64,000 bases of DNA from contig NZ_FOFF01000005.1 in NCBI RefSeq assembly GCF_900110755.1, positions 1 through 64,000 of the forward strand, in the 5' to 3' direction. A model generated the notes under the pieces. That model saw only the letters and a list, made by a program, of their open reading frames with translations. It ran no database searches and was not told the origin of the DNA. Positions 29,331-37,643 of this stretch are shown in pieces (the first letter of the stretch is position 1; each line of letters begins with the position of its first letter). The stretch comes from Streptomyces sp. yr375 (GTDB taxonomy: Bacteria; Actinomycetota; Actinomycetes; Streptomycetales; Streptomycetaceae). Made by a program: the position numbers and the translations under genes.

Positions 29331-30152
29331 ATGGGTGTCTCCACCTCGTCCCCGGAAAAGGGGACGGAAAAGGGCTCGGGAGAGGGAATCTCGGTCGTCA
29401 CGGTTGACGTTCCGCCGGTCAACGCGCTGCCGGTGAGCGACTGGTTCGCGCTGGCCGACGCGATGCGCGCGGCGGGCCGGGACCCGGAGACCCGGTGCGT
29501 GGTGCTGGCCGCCGAGGGCCGGGGGTTCAACGCGGGCGTGGACATCAAGGAGTTGCAGACGCGCGGCCGAAGCGCGCTGGTCGGCGCCAACCGGGGCTGT
29601 TTCGAGGCGTTCGCGGCGGTGTACGAGTGCGAGGTGCCCGTGGTCGCGGCGGTGCACGGCTTCTGTCTGGGCGGCGGCATCGGCCTGGTGGGCAACGCGG
29701 ACGTGATCGTGGCGAGCGAGGACGCCGTGTTCGGGCTGCCCGAGCTGGACCGGGGCGCGCTGGGCGCGGCCACCCACCTCGCCCGGCTGGTCCCCCAGCA
29801 CCTGATGCGCGCCCTGTACTACACCTCGCGCACGGTCACGGCGGCCGAGCTGCACGCGCACGGCTCGGTGTGGCGGGTGGTGCCGCGCGGCGAACTGCAC
29901 GCCGCCGCACTGGAGTTGGCCGGCGAGATCGCCGCGAAGGACGGTGAGCTGCTCCGGCTCGCCAAGGCGGCCCTCAACGGCATCGACCCGGTCGACGTGC
30001 GCCGCAGCTACCGCTTCGAGCAGGGCTTCACCTTCGAGGCGAGCGTCGCCGGGGTCGCCGACCGGGTCCGCGACACCTTCGGCAAGGACAGAAGCGACGG
30101 AAACGACAGGAACAACGGAAGTGACGGGAACGACGGGAGCGAGGGGGCTTAG
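29331..30152 (+). CDS. echA20: Enoyl-CoA hydratase-family ring-opening hydrolase EchA20
   Basis: The 273-residue crotonase-fold protein matches EchA20: PPVNALP, GRGFNAGVDIKELQT, RGCFEAFAAVYECEVPVVAAVHGFCLGGGIGLVGNADV-type core, and ERGALGAATHLARLVPQHLM-type segment. In mycobacteria EchA20 hydrolytically opens the last-but-one steroid ring of a CoA-activated indane intermediate. The N-terminus before ISVVTVD and the last ~25 residues (Asp/Asn/Gly/Ser-rich, from DRSDGNDRNN) are low complexity and extend beyond the fold. ATG 29331 is chosen; the ribosome site is weak. It is the first gene of an operon with ipdA, ipdB and ipdC. Confidence 0.88.
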   Translation: MGVSTSSPEKGTEKGSGEGISVVTVDVPPVNALPVSDWFALADAMRAAGRDPETRCVVLAAEGRGFNAGVDIKELQTRGRSALVGANRGCFEAFAAVYECEVPVVAAVHGFCLGGGIGLVGNADVIVASEDAVFGLPELDRGALGAATHLARLVPQHLMRALYYTSRTVTAAELHAHGSVWRVVPRGELHAAALELAGEIAAKDGELLRLAKAALNGIDPVDVRRSYRFEQGFTFEASVAGVADRVRDTFGKDRSDGNDRNNGSDGNDGSEGA

Positions 30153-30989
30153 GTGGGCGACAAGACGATGACCGCCGAGGAGGTCGTCTCCCGGCTGCGC
30201 AGCGGGATGACCCTCGGCATCGGCGGCTGGGGCTCGCGCCGTAAACCGATGGCCCTGGTCAGGGCGCTGCTGCGGTCGCAGGTCACGGACCTAACCGTCG
30301 TGTCGTACGGCGGTCCTGACGTCGGGATGCTGGCGGCGGCGGGGCGGATCCGCAAGCTGGTGGCCGCCTTCGTCACCCTCGACTCGATCCCCCTCGAACC
30401 GCACTACCGCGCGGCCCGCGAGCGCGGTGCCTTCGAGCTGACGGAGATCGACGAGGCGATGTTCATGTGGGGGCTGCGGGCCGCCGCGCACCGGTTGCCC
30501 TTCCTGCCGGTGCGGGCGGGGCTCGGTTCGGACGTGATGCGGGTCAACCCCGGTCTGCGTACGGTGACTTCGCCGTACGACGACCAGGAGACGTTCGTCG
30601 CGATGCCCGCGCTGCGGCTCGACGCGGCCCTGGTGCACGTCAACCGGGCCGACCGGCTGGGCAACGGGCAGTATCTGGGCCCGGATCCGTACTTCGACGA
30701 CCTGTTCTGCGAGGCGGCCGACGAGGCGTACCTGTCGTGCGAACGGGTCGTCGACACGGCCGAGTTGACGAAGGAGGCTGCGCCGCAGTCGCTGCTGGTC
30801 AAGCGGCACACGGTGACGGGGGTCGTGGAGGCTCCGAACGGCGCGCACTTCACGTCCTGCGCCCCCGACTACGGCCGGGACGAGGCGTTCCAGAAGCGGT
30901 ACGCGACCACGCCCTGGCCTGAGTTCGCGGCGCGCTACCTGGCCGGGGACGAGCAGGCGTACCGGTCGGCGGCCGGGGAGGAAGCGTGA
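30153..30989 (+). CDS. ipdA: CoA-transferase-fold ring-opening hydrolase, subunit IpdA
   Basis: The 278-residue protein has the class I CoA-transferase alpha fold (LGIGGWGSRRKPMALVRALL, then VTSPYDDQETFVAMPALRLD). With IpdB it forms the enzyme that, in mycobacteria, hydrolytically opens the last steroid ring of COCHEA-CoA rather than moving CoA. The GTG start directly follows the echA20 stop without a gap, and the stop overlaps ipdB by GTGA. Sequence likeness and gene order support the name. Confidence 0.88.
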   Translation: MGDKTMTAEEVVSRLRSGMTLGIGGWGSRRKPMALVRALLRSQVTDLTVVSYGGPDVGMLAAAGRIRKLVAAFVTLDSIPLEPHYRAARERGAFELTEIDEAMFMWGLRAAAHRLPFLPVRAGLGSDVMRVNPGLRTVTSPYDDQETFVAMPALRLDAALVHVNRADRLGNGQYLGPDPYFDDLFCEAADEAYLSCERVVDTAELTKEAAPQSLLVKRHTVTGVVEAPNGAHFTSCAPDYGRDEAFQKRYATTPWPEFAARYLAGDEQAYRSAAGEEA

Positions 30990-31723
30990 AAGACGACATG
31001 CCCGAGGTCACCCGTGCCGAGTACTGCGTGATCGCGTGCGCCGAGGCGTGGCGCGGCGGGGGCGAGATCCTGGCGAGCCCGATGGGGGTGATCCCGTCCG
31101 TGGGCGCCCGGCTCGCCCGGCACACGTTCGCGCCGGACCTGCTGCTGACCGACGGCGAGGCGCTCCTCGTCGGCGCGGACGGCACCGTGGAGGGCTGGTT
31201 GCCGTACCGGCAGCATCTGGCCCTGGTGACCGGGGGGCGGCGGCACGTGATGATGGGCGCGAGCCAGATCGACCGGTTCGGCAACCAGAACATCTCCTGC
31301 ATCGGCGACTGGGCGAAGCCGAGGCGGCAACTGCTCGGGGTGCGCGGCGCACCGGTCAACACCCTCAACAATCCGACGAGTTACTGGATCCCGAGGCATT
31401 CGCGGCGGGTCTTCGTCGAACGGGTCGACATGGTGTGCGGGGTGGGGTACGACCGTGCGGCCGAGGTCGGGGCCCGTCATCACCGCATTCCCCGGGTCGT
31501 CTCCGACCTCGGTGTCTTCGACTTCGCGACGCCCGACCACGCGATGCGGCTGGCGTCGGTGCATCCGGGGGTGAGCGTGGACGAGGTCCGGGAGGCGACG
31601 GGGTTCGACCTCGTGATCCCGGACGAGGTGGCCCGTACCCGTGAACCGACGGCGGGGGAGCTCCGGTTGATCCGCGAGGTGCTCGATCCGGGTGCCGCCC
31701 GCGCGCGGGAGGTCGCCGTCTGA
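30986..31723 (+). CDS. ipdB: CoA-transferase-fold ring-opening hydrolase, subunit IpdB
   Basis: The 245-residue beta subunit partner of IpdA has EYCVIACAEAWRGGGEILAS, the RHVMMGASQIDRFGNQN segment and VRGAPVNTLNNPTSYW. Both ends are tightly coupled (GTGA with ipdA, TGATG with ipdC). The heteromer opens ring C of the CoA ester during degradation of methylhexahydroindanedione propionate in known steroid degraders. Confidence 0.88.
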   Translation: MKDDMPEVTRAEYCVIACAEAWRGGGEILASPMGVIPSVGARLARHTFAPDLLLTDGEALLVGADGTVEGWLPYRQHLALVTGGRRHVMMGASQIDRFGNQNISCIGDWAKPRRQLLGVRGAPVNTLNNPTSYWIPRHSRRVFVERVDMVCGVGYDRAAEVGARHHRIPRVVSDLGVFDFATPDHAMRLASVHPGVSVDEVREATGFDLVIPDEVARTREPTAGELRLIREVLDPGAARAREVAV

Positions 31724-32772
31724 TGGACACGGCGCTAACCCGGCTGGTCGGGGTCCGTCACCCGATCGTGCAGACCGGGATGGGGTGGGTGGCGGGGCCG
31801 CGCCTGGTGTCGGCGGCGGCGAACGCGGGCGCGCTGGGCGTCCTGGGCTCGGCGACGATGACCGTCGACGGGCTGCGGGAGGCCGTACGGGAGGTGAAGT
31901 CCCGTACGGACGCGCCGTTCGGGGTCAATCTCCGGGCGGACGCGGCGGACGCGGGCGACCGGGTGCGGATCATCCTCGACGAGGGGGTGCGGGTCGCGTC
32001 CTTCGCGCTGGCCCCCTCCCGTGAGCTGATCGCCGAGCTGAAGGAGGCGGGGGTGATCGTCGTCCCGTCGGTCGGTGCGCGCCGGCACGCCGAGAAGGTC
32101 GCGGCGTGGGGGGCGGACGCGGTGGTCGTGCAGGGCGGCGAGGGCGGCGGACACACCGGCGAGGTGGCGACGACGGTGCTGCTGCCGCAGGTGGTGGACG
32201 CCGTGGACATCCCGGTGGTGGCGGCGGGCGGCTTCTTCGACGGGCGGGGGCTGGTGGCGGCGCTGGCGTACGGGGCGGCGGGCGTGGCCATGGGGACGCG
32301 GTTCCTGCTGACGTCGGACTCGACGGTGCCGGACGCGGTGAAGGCGCGGTACCTGGCGGCGACGGTCCGGGACGTGACGGTGACACGGGCGGTCGACGGT
32401 CTGCCGCACCGCATGCTGCGTACGGACCTGGTGGCCGCGCTGGAGAACTCCGGCCGGGCCCGGCGACTGCTGCACGCGGTCCGCCGTGCGGCGGGCTTCC
32501 GGCGGCTCTCCGGCCTCACCTGGCCGCAACTGGTCCGCGACGGGCTCGCGATGCGCCACGGCAAGGACCTGACCTGGAGCCAGGTACTGCTCGCGGCCAA
32601 CACCCCGATGCTGCTGAGATCGGCGATGGTGGACGGCCGTACGGACCTCGGCGTGATGGCCTCCGGACAGGTCGCCGGCGTGATCGACGACCTGCCGTCC
32701 TGCGCGGAACTGGTGGAACGGATCATGAAGGAGGCGGAAGCAGTCAGGGAGCGACTCACGGCCGCTCCCTGA
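31723..32772 (+). CDS. ipdC: Nitronate monooxygenase-family FMN enzyme IpdC
   Basis: The 349-residue protein is a TIM-barrel FMN oxidoreductase of the 2-nitropropane dioxygenase/enoyl reductase family. The N-terminus is LVGVRHPIVQTGMGWVAGPR; GGEGGGHTGEVAT and VVAAGGFFDGRGLVAALA bind the flavin phosphate. In the mycobacterial pathway IpdC acts on a ring-derived indenone CoA ester. It is the last plus-strand gene of the operon and converges on fadA6. Confidence 0.88.
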   Translation: MDTALTRLVGVRHPIVQTGMGWVAGPRLVSAAANAGALGVLGSATMTVDGLREAVREVKSRTDAPFGVNLRADAADAGDRVRIILDEGVRVASFALAPSRELIAELKEAGVIVVPSVGARRHAEKVAAWGADAVVVQGGEGGGHTGEVATTVLLPQVVDAVDIPVVAAGGFFDGRGLVAALAYGAAGVAMGTRFLLTSDSTVPDAVKARYLAATVRDVTVTRAVDGLPHRMLRTDLVAALENSGRARRLLHAVRRAAGFRRLSGLTWPQLVRDGLAMRHGKDLTWSQVLLAANTPMLLRSAMVDGRTDLGVMASGQVAGVIDDLPSCAELVERIMKEAEAVRERLTAAP

Positions 32773-32870
32773 TCACCGTCCCGGCCGCCCGATGACCTTC
32801 ACGGCAGCTCGACGACCTTCACGGCCGTCACGGCCGCCCGGTGACCGTCACAGCCGCTGGACGGCCTCCC
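32773..32870. repeat. Degenerate short repeats between ipdC and fadA6
   Basis: A motif of the form GACCNTCACGGC occurs about four to five times in 98 bases between two converging genes. I see no clear terminator stem. The repeats look like local slippage; no function is evident. Confidence 0.5.
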
Positions 32871-34028
32871 TCACAGCCGCTCGATGATCGTCACGTTCGC
32901 CTGGCCGCCGCCCTCGCACATCGTCTGTAGGCCGAAGCGGCCGCCGGTGCGTTCCAGTTCGTGCAGGAGGGTTGTCATCAGTTTGACGCCGGTCGCGCCG
33001 AGGGGGTGGCCCAGGGCGATCGCGCCGCCGTTGACGTTGACCTTCTCCGGGTCCGCGCCGGTCTCCTTCAGCCAGGCCAGGACGACGGGTGCGAACGCCT
33101 CGTTGATCTCGACTAGGTCGATGTCGTCGATGGTCAGGCCGGTCTTCTTGAGGGCGTGCGCGGTGGCCGGGATCGGGGCCGTCAGCATGCGGATGGGGTC
33201 CTCGCCGCGCACGGAGAGGTGGTGCACGCGCGCGCGGGGCGTCAGCCCGTGCTCGCGGACCGCCCGCTCCGAGGCCAGCAGCATGGCCGCCGCGCCGTCG
33301 GAGACCTGCGAGGAGCAGGCGGCGGTGACGGTGCCGCCGGGGATGACGGGCTTCAGCCCGGCCATCTTCTCCAGGGAGGTGTCCCGGCGCGGCCCCTCGT
33401 CGGCGGTGACGTCCCCGTAGGCGACGGTCTCGCGTGCGAAGCGGCCCTCGTCGATCGCGCGCACCGCCCGCCGGTGCGAGCGCAGCGCGAACTCCTCCTG
33501 GTCGGCCCGGCTGACGCCCCACTTGGCGGCGATCATCTCGGCGCCGGCGAACTGGTTCACGGCCCGGTCCCCGTACCGCGCGCGCCAGCCCTCGCTGCCG
33601 GCGAAGGGGCCCTGGGTGAAGCCGAGAGGTTCGGCGGCCTGCCGGGTGGCGAAGGCGATCGGGATCTGCGACATGTTCTGCACGCCGCCCGCGACCACCA
33701 GGTCCTGTGTCCCGGACAGCACGCCCTGCGCGGCGAAGTGCACGGCCTGCTGCGAGGAGCCGCACTGCCGGTCCACGGTCACGCCCGGCACCTCCTCGGG
33801 CAGCCCGGCGGCCAGCCAGCAGGTCCGCGCGATGTCCCCGGCCTGCGGCCCGACCGCGTCCAGGCATCCGAAGACGACGTCCTCCACGGCCGCCGGGTCG
33901 ATGCCCGAGCGCGCGACGAGTTCCTTGAGCACATGCGCGCCGAGGTCGGCCGGGTGCACCCCGGACAGCCCTCCCGCGCGCCGCCCCACGGGCGTACGGA
34001 CCGCTTCGACGATGTAGGCCTCGGCCAT
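32871..34028 (-). CDS. fadA6: Thiolase FadA6
   Basis: The 385-residue thiolase has the acyl-accepting cysteine C89 (VDRQCGSSQQ), the catalytic histidine H341 (GHPLGATG) and the second cysteine C371 (CEGGGQAN). Length matches the family. In the KstR2 regulon FadA6 cleaves the linear product formed after opening of the last ring. It is the third gene of a minus-strand set headed by the ipdF-like SDR, after kstR2. Confidence 0.92.
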   Translation of the reverse strand: MAEAYIVEAVRTPVGRRAGGLSGVHPADLGAHVLKELVARSGIDPAAVEDVVFGCLDAVGPQAGDIARTCWLAAGLPEEVPGVTVDRQCGSSQQAVHFAAQGVLSGTQDLVVAGGVQNMSQIPIAFATRQAAEPLGFTQGPFAGSEGWRARYGDRAVNQFAGAEMIAAKWGVSRADQEEFALRSHRRAVRAIDEGRFARETVAYGDVTADEGPRRDTSLEKMAGLKPVIPGGTVTAACSSQVSDGAAAMLLASERAVREHGLTPRARVHHLSVRGEDPIRMLTAPIPATAHALKKTGLTIDDIDLVEINEAFAPVVLAWLKETGADPEKVNVNGGAIALGHPLGATGVKLMTTLLHELERTGGRFGLQTMCEGGGQANVTIIERL

Positions 34029-34050
34029 GACGACTCCCTGAAATCAGCGG

Positions 34051-34665
34051 TTATTCACGTACGGCGATCCCGTCGAGGACCATCGACAGGTACTGCCGGG
34101 CGATCTCCTCCGGGCTGTGCTGTCCGCCGGGCCGGTACCAGGACGCGGCGACCCACACCGTGTCGCGGACGAACCGGTAGGCGAGCCGGACGTCGAGGTC
34201 GGCGCGGAAGACCTGCTCGGCGACCCCGCGCTCCAGCGTGGCCAGCCACGCCTGCTCGAACCGGCGCTGCGAGTCGGCGAGGAACGCGAACCGGTCCTGC
34301 GCGACGAGCTGTCTGCTCTCCTTCTGGTAGATCGCGACGGCGGCGCGGTGCCGGTCGATCTCCCGGAACGACTCGGTGACCAGGGCTTCGAGGGTCTCGC
34401 GGGGGCCGAGGCCGGCGGCGAGCACGGTGTCGTAGCCGCCCCACAGCTCGTCGAGGAAGGTGCGCAGGATCTCTTCGAGCATCGACTCCTTGGAGTCGAA
34501 GTGGTAGTAGAGGCTGCCCGCGAGCATGCCCGCGTGGTCCGCGATCTTGCGCACGGTGGTGGCGTTGTAACCCTGCTCGGCGAAGACCTCGGCGGCGGTG
34601 TCGAGGAGTTCGGCGCGGCGCGCGGGCGCGGCGGTCACCTGGGGCTTCTTCTTCGTAGGAGGCAC
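34051..34665 (-). CDS. kstR2: TetR-family regulator KstR2
   Basis: The 204-residue repressor has an N-terminal TetR HTH (NATTVRKIADHAGMLAGSLY with YHFDSKESM). The ligand domain carries FRADLDVRLAYRFVRDT and WYRPGG, which match my memory of mycobacterial KstR2 closely. KstR2 is released by HIP-CoA in mycobacteria. The gene lies between fadA6 and the SDR, the same place as in M. tuberculosis. Two matching palindromes are in this cluster. GTG 34665 starts after a weak site; the first ~12 residues are basic and disordered. Confidence 0.9.
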   Translation of the reverse strand: MPPTKKKPQVTAAPARRAELLDTAAEVFAEQGYNATTVRKIADHAGMLAGSLYYHFDSKESMLEEILRTFLDELWGGYDTVLAAGLGPRETLEALVTESFREIDRHRAAVAIYQKESRQLVAQDRFAFLADSQRRFEQAWLATLERGVAEQVFRADLDVRLAYRFVRDTVWVAASWYRPGGQHSPEEIARQYLSMVLDGIAVRE

Positions 34666-34680
34666 GGATCCATTGTCGTC

Positions 34681-35511
34681 CTAGGCGTGCTGGCTGCTGA
34701 CGGAGACGATCTCGCCGGTGAGGTACGAGGAGTAGCCGGAGGCGAGGAACACGATCACGTTGGCCACCTCCCAGGGCTCGGCGTAGCGCCCGAAGGCCTC
34801 GCGCGCGGTGAGTTCCGCCAGCAGTTCGGGGGTGGTGACCTTCACCAGGTGGGGGTGCATGGCGAGGCTCGGCGAGACGGCGTTGACCCGTACCCCGTAC
34901 GCGGCGGCCTCGATCGCCGCGCACCGGGTCAACGCCATCACGCCGGCCTTCGCGGCGGCGTAGTGCGCCTGCCCGGCCTGGGCGCGCCAGCCGACGACGG
35001 AGGCGTTGTTGACGATGACACCCCCGCTGCCCCCGCCGGTCCCACTACCGCCGCTGCCCCCGTTGCTTCCGCCGGTCCCGCGCATCAGCCGCAGGGCCGC
35101 CCGGGTGCACCGGAACGTGCCGTTCAGCGTGACGTCGAGCACCCGGGACCACTGGTCGTCGGTCATGTCGACGAGGTCCGAAGTGCCGCCCAGACCGGCG
35201 TTGTTCACGACGATGTCGAGGCGGCCGTGCAGCCGTACGGCGGTGTCGAACAGGGCTTGTACCTGGGTGTCGTCGGTGACGTCGCACGGGATGCCCGCCA
35301 CCGCGCCGGGGAACTCGGCGGCCAGCTCGGTCTCGTGCTCCTTGAGGCGGCGCGCGTGGGCGTCGCTGATCAGGACCTGCGCGCCCTCCTCCAGGAAGCG
35401 GCGCGCGGTGGCCCCGCCGATGCCCGCTCCCGCCGCCGCGGTGATGACGGCGGTGCGCCCCCGCAGCAGCCCGTGCCCGGGTTCGTAGACCGGGCTCTCG
35501 ACTCCTGTCAT
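34681..35511 (-). CDS. ipdF: SDR dehydrogenase IpdF-like (Rv3559c-like)
   Basis: The 276-residue SDR has TAAAGAGIGGATA (NAD site), NNAGLGG, NNASVVGW and YAAAKAGV. In mycobacteria IpdF oxidises the ring hydroxyl of the CoA-activated indane. Residues near 149-166 are a Gly/Ser-rich insertion (GGSNGGSGGSGTGGGSGG) placed just before the beta-strand that ends in the catalytic serine; such an insertion is unusual. It heads the minus-strand operon with kstR2 and fadA6. Confidence 0.85.
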   Translation of the reverse strand: MTGVESPVYEPGHGLLRGRTAVITAAAGAGIGGATARRFLEEGAQVLISDAHARRLKEHETELAAEFPGAVAGIPCDVTDDTQVQALFDTAVRLHGRLDIVVNNAGLGGTSDLVDMTDDQWSRVLDVTLNGTFRCTRAALRLMRGTGGSNGGSGGSGTGGGSGGVIVNNASVVGWRAQAGQAHYAAAKAGVMALTRCAAIEAAAYGVRVNAVSPSLAMHPHLVKVTTPELLAELTAREAFGRYAEPWEVANVIVFLASGYSSYLTGEIVSVSSQHA

Positions 35512-35527
35512 AGCCTCACGCTAACCT

Positions 35528-35541
35528 ACCAAACACTTGTT
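35528..35541. promoter_or_regulatory. Second KstR2-like operator
   Basis: ACCAAACACTTGTT fits the recalled KstR2 motif AnCAAGnnCTTGnT at nine of ten fixed positions. It is part of a 20-base imperfect palindrome CCTACCAAACACTTGTTAGG. It lies in the 48-bp gap between the divergent ipdF-kstR2-fadA6 and acyl-CoA dehydrogenase operons and would control both, including autoregulation of kstR2. Confidence 0.78.
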
Positions 35542-35559
35542 AGGGAAGGAGTGCCGCCG

Positions 35560-36699
35560 ATGGACCTCGACTTCACGCCCGCCGAGGAGGCGTTCCGCGC
35601 CGAGGCCCGCGCCTGGCTGCACGCGCACGTGCCGCCGGTCCCCCTGCCGTCGCTGGAGACCGCGGCGGGCTTCGCGGCGCACCGCGCGTGGGAGGCCGAA
35701 CTCGCCGCGGACCGCTGGTCGGTGGTGCACTGGCCAGCGCGGTACGGCGGGCGGGACGCCGGGCTGATCCGCTGGCTGGTGTTCGAGGAGGAGTACTACG
35801 CGGCGCGGGCGCCGGGCCGGGTCGGGCAGAACGGCGTGAGTCTGCTCGCGCCGACCCTCTTCGACCACGGCACGCAGGAGCAACGCGCACGTGTGCTGCC
35901 GTCGATGGCGACCGGCGAGGTGGTCTGGGCGCAGGCGTGGTCGGAGCCGGAGGCGGGCTCCGACCTGGCCTCGCTGCGCTCCCGGGCGATCCGCGCGGCC
36001 GGCGGCTGGCGCCTCAGCGGCCAGAAGACGTGGTCGTCGCGGGCGGCCTTCGCCGACCGCGCGTTCGGCCTGTTCCGCAGCGACCCGGGCGCGCCCCGTC
36101 CCCACCAGGGCCTGACGTACCTGATGTTCGACCTGCGCGCGCCGGGCGTCACGGTCCGTCCGATCGGCCGCCTCGACGGGAAACCGGCGTTCGCCGAACT
36201 CTTCCTGGACGACGTCTTCGTACCGGACGAGGACGTGATCGGCGAGGTCGGCCAGGGCTGGCGGGTGGCCATGTCCACGGCGGGCAACGAACGGGGGCTG
36301 ACGCTCCGTTCGCCCGGCCGCTTCCTCGCCGCCGCGGACCGCCTGCACCGCCTGTGGCGCGACAAGGGCCGCCCCGCGTGGGCCCGCGACCGGGTCGCCG
36401 ACGCGCTGTCCGGCGCCCGCGCCTACCAGCTCTTCGCCTACGCGGCGGCCTCCCGCTTCCTCGACGGCGAGTCGATCGGGCCGGAGTCCAGCATGAACAA
36501 GGTCTTCTGGTCGGAGTTCGACATCGCGCTGCACGAGACGGCCCTCGACCTGCTGGGCGAGGAGGGCGAGTCGGCGGACTCCGGCTGGGCCGAGGCGTAC
36601 GTGTTCGCCCTCGCCGGCCCGGTCTACGCGGGGGCGAACGAGATCCAGCGCGACATCATCGCCGAGCGCCTGCTCGGCCTGCCGAAGGGCCGCCGCTGA
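35560..36699 (+). CDS. ipdE1: Acyl-CoA dehydrogenase, FadE30/IpdE1-like
   Basis: The 379-residue acyl-CoA dehydrogenase begins MDLDFTPAEEAFRAEARAWL. It has the flavin-binding WAQAWSEPEAGSDLAS and LSGQKTWSS segments, and a C-terminal ANEIQRDIIAERLLGLPKG. It resembles FadE30, now IpdE1. AAGGAG lies eight bases before ATG 35560. The stop overlaps the next gene by TGATG. Mycobacterial IpdE1-IpdE2 forms an alpha2beta2 enzyme that dehydrogenates a HIP-derived CoA ester; here the two genes are adjacent. Confidence 0.85.
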   Translation: MDLDFTPAEEAFRAEARAWLHAHVPPVPLPSLETAAGFAAHRAWEAELAADRWSVVHWPARYGGRDAGLIRWLVFEEEYYAARAPGRVGQNGVSLLAPTLFDHGTQEQRARVLPSMATGEVVWAQAWSEPEAGSDLASLRSRAIRAAGGWRLSGQKTWSSRAAFADRAFGLFRSDPGAPRPHQGLTYLMFDLRAPGVTVRPIGRLDGKPAFAELFLDDVFVPDEDVIGEVGQGWRVAMSTAGNERGLTLRSPGRFLAAADRLHRLWRDKGRPAWARDRVADALSGARAYQLFAYAAASRFLDGESIGPESSMNKVFWSEFDIALHETALDLLGEEGESADSGWAEAYVFALAGPVYAGANEIQRDIIAERLLGLPKGRR

Positions 36700-37643
36700 T
36701 GCGTTTCCTCCTGGACACCGAGCAGCGGGCGTTCGCCGCCTCGCTGGACGCGATGCTGACCGCCGCCGACACCCCGCGCGCGGTGCGGGACTGGAGCCGG
36801 GGCGAGCACGCGCGCGGGCGGGCCCTGTGGTCGCGGATCGCCGAGGCGGGCGTCTTCGCGCTGGCGGTCCCGGAGGCGTACGAGGGGCTGGGGCCCCGGC
36901 CGGTCGAACTGGCCGTCGCCTTCGTGGAGTTGGGGCGGCACGCGGTGCCGGGCCCGCTGGTGGAGACGGTCGCGGCGGCGGCCCTGCTGCTCGATCCGGG
37001 CCCGGCGAAGCGGTTCCTGCCGGCGCTGGCCTCGGGCGAGTCGATGGCGACGGTGGCATGCGGGGGGTCGTACGCGGTGGACGGCGATGTGGCGACGGTA
37101 CGGCTGGCGCAGGCCGCCGGCGGTCTGTGGCTCGTCCCGGGGCGCGGCCCGGTCCGGCCGTCCCTCGACCCCGCCCGCCGGCTCACCCGGCTGCTGCCGG
37201 GCGGCGAACTCCTCGCGCCGGACCCGCCCGTGGCCCGCGCCCTGCTCTGGGCCCGCCTCGCCACCGCCGCCCAGGCGCTGGGCGTGGGCCTTACGCTGCT
37301 GGAGCGGACCGTGGCGTATGTCGGGCAGCGCGTGCAGTTCGGGGTGCCGATCGGCTCGTTCCAGGCGGTCAAGCACCGGCTGGCGGACGCGAAGACCGCG
37401 TTGGAGTTCGCCCGGCCGCTGGTCCTGGGCGCGGCCGTCACGATGGCCCCGGCGGACGTCGCCGCCGCGAAGCTGAGCGCCTGCGAGGCGGCGTACGCGA
37501 CGGCGCGCGCCGCGCTTCAACTGCACGGCGCGATCGGCTACACGGCGGAGTACGACCTGTCGCTCTGGCTCACCAAGGCCCGCGCCCTGCGCACGGCCTG
37601 GGGCACGCCGGACGACTGCCGGGCGGAGATAGTCAGCTCGTGA
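36699..37643 (+). CDS. ipdE2: Acyl-CoA dehydrogenase, short FadE33/IpdE2-like subunit
   Basis: The 314-residue protein is shorter than a self-sufficient acyl-CoA dehydrogenase: the middle beta-domain is reduced, while the C-terminal helical part (YVGQRVQFGVPIGSFQAVKH, LQLHGAIGYTAEYDLSLWL) is complete. This is the form of the beta subunit in heteromeric steroid dehydrogenases. Translational coupling to the longer partner supports this. The last 11 bases overlap the stop of the converging FBP gene. Confidence 0.85.
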   Translation: MRFLLDTEQRAFAASLDAMLTAADTPRAVRDWSRGEHARGRALWSRIAEAGVFALAVPEAYEGLGPRPVELAVAFVELGRHAVPGPLVETVAAAALLLDPGPAKRFLPALASGESMATVACGGSYAVDGDVATVRLAQAAGGLWLVPGRGPVRPSLDPARRLTRLLPGGELLAPDPPVARALLWARLATAAQALGVGLTLLERTVAYVGQRVQFGVPIGSFQAVKHRLADAKTALEFARPLVLGAAVTMAPADVAAAKLSACEAAYATARAALQLHGAIGYTAEYDLSLWLTKARALRTAWGTPDDCRAEIVSS

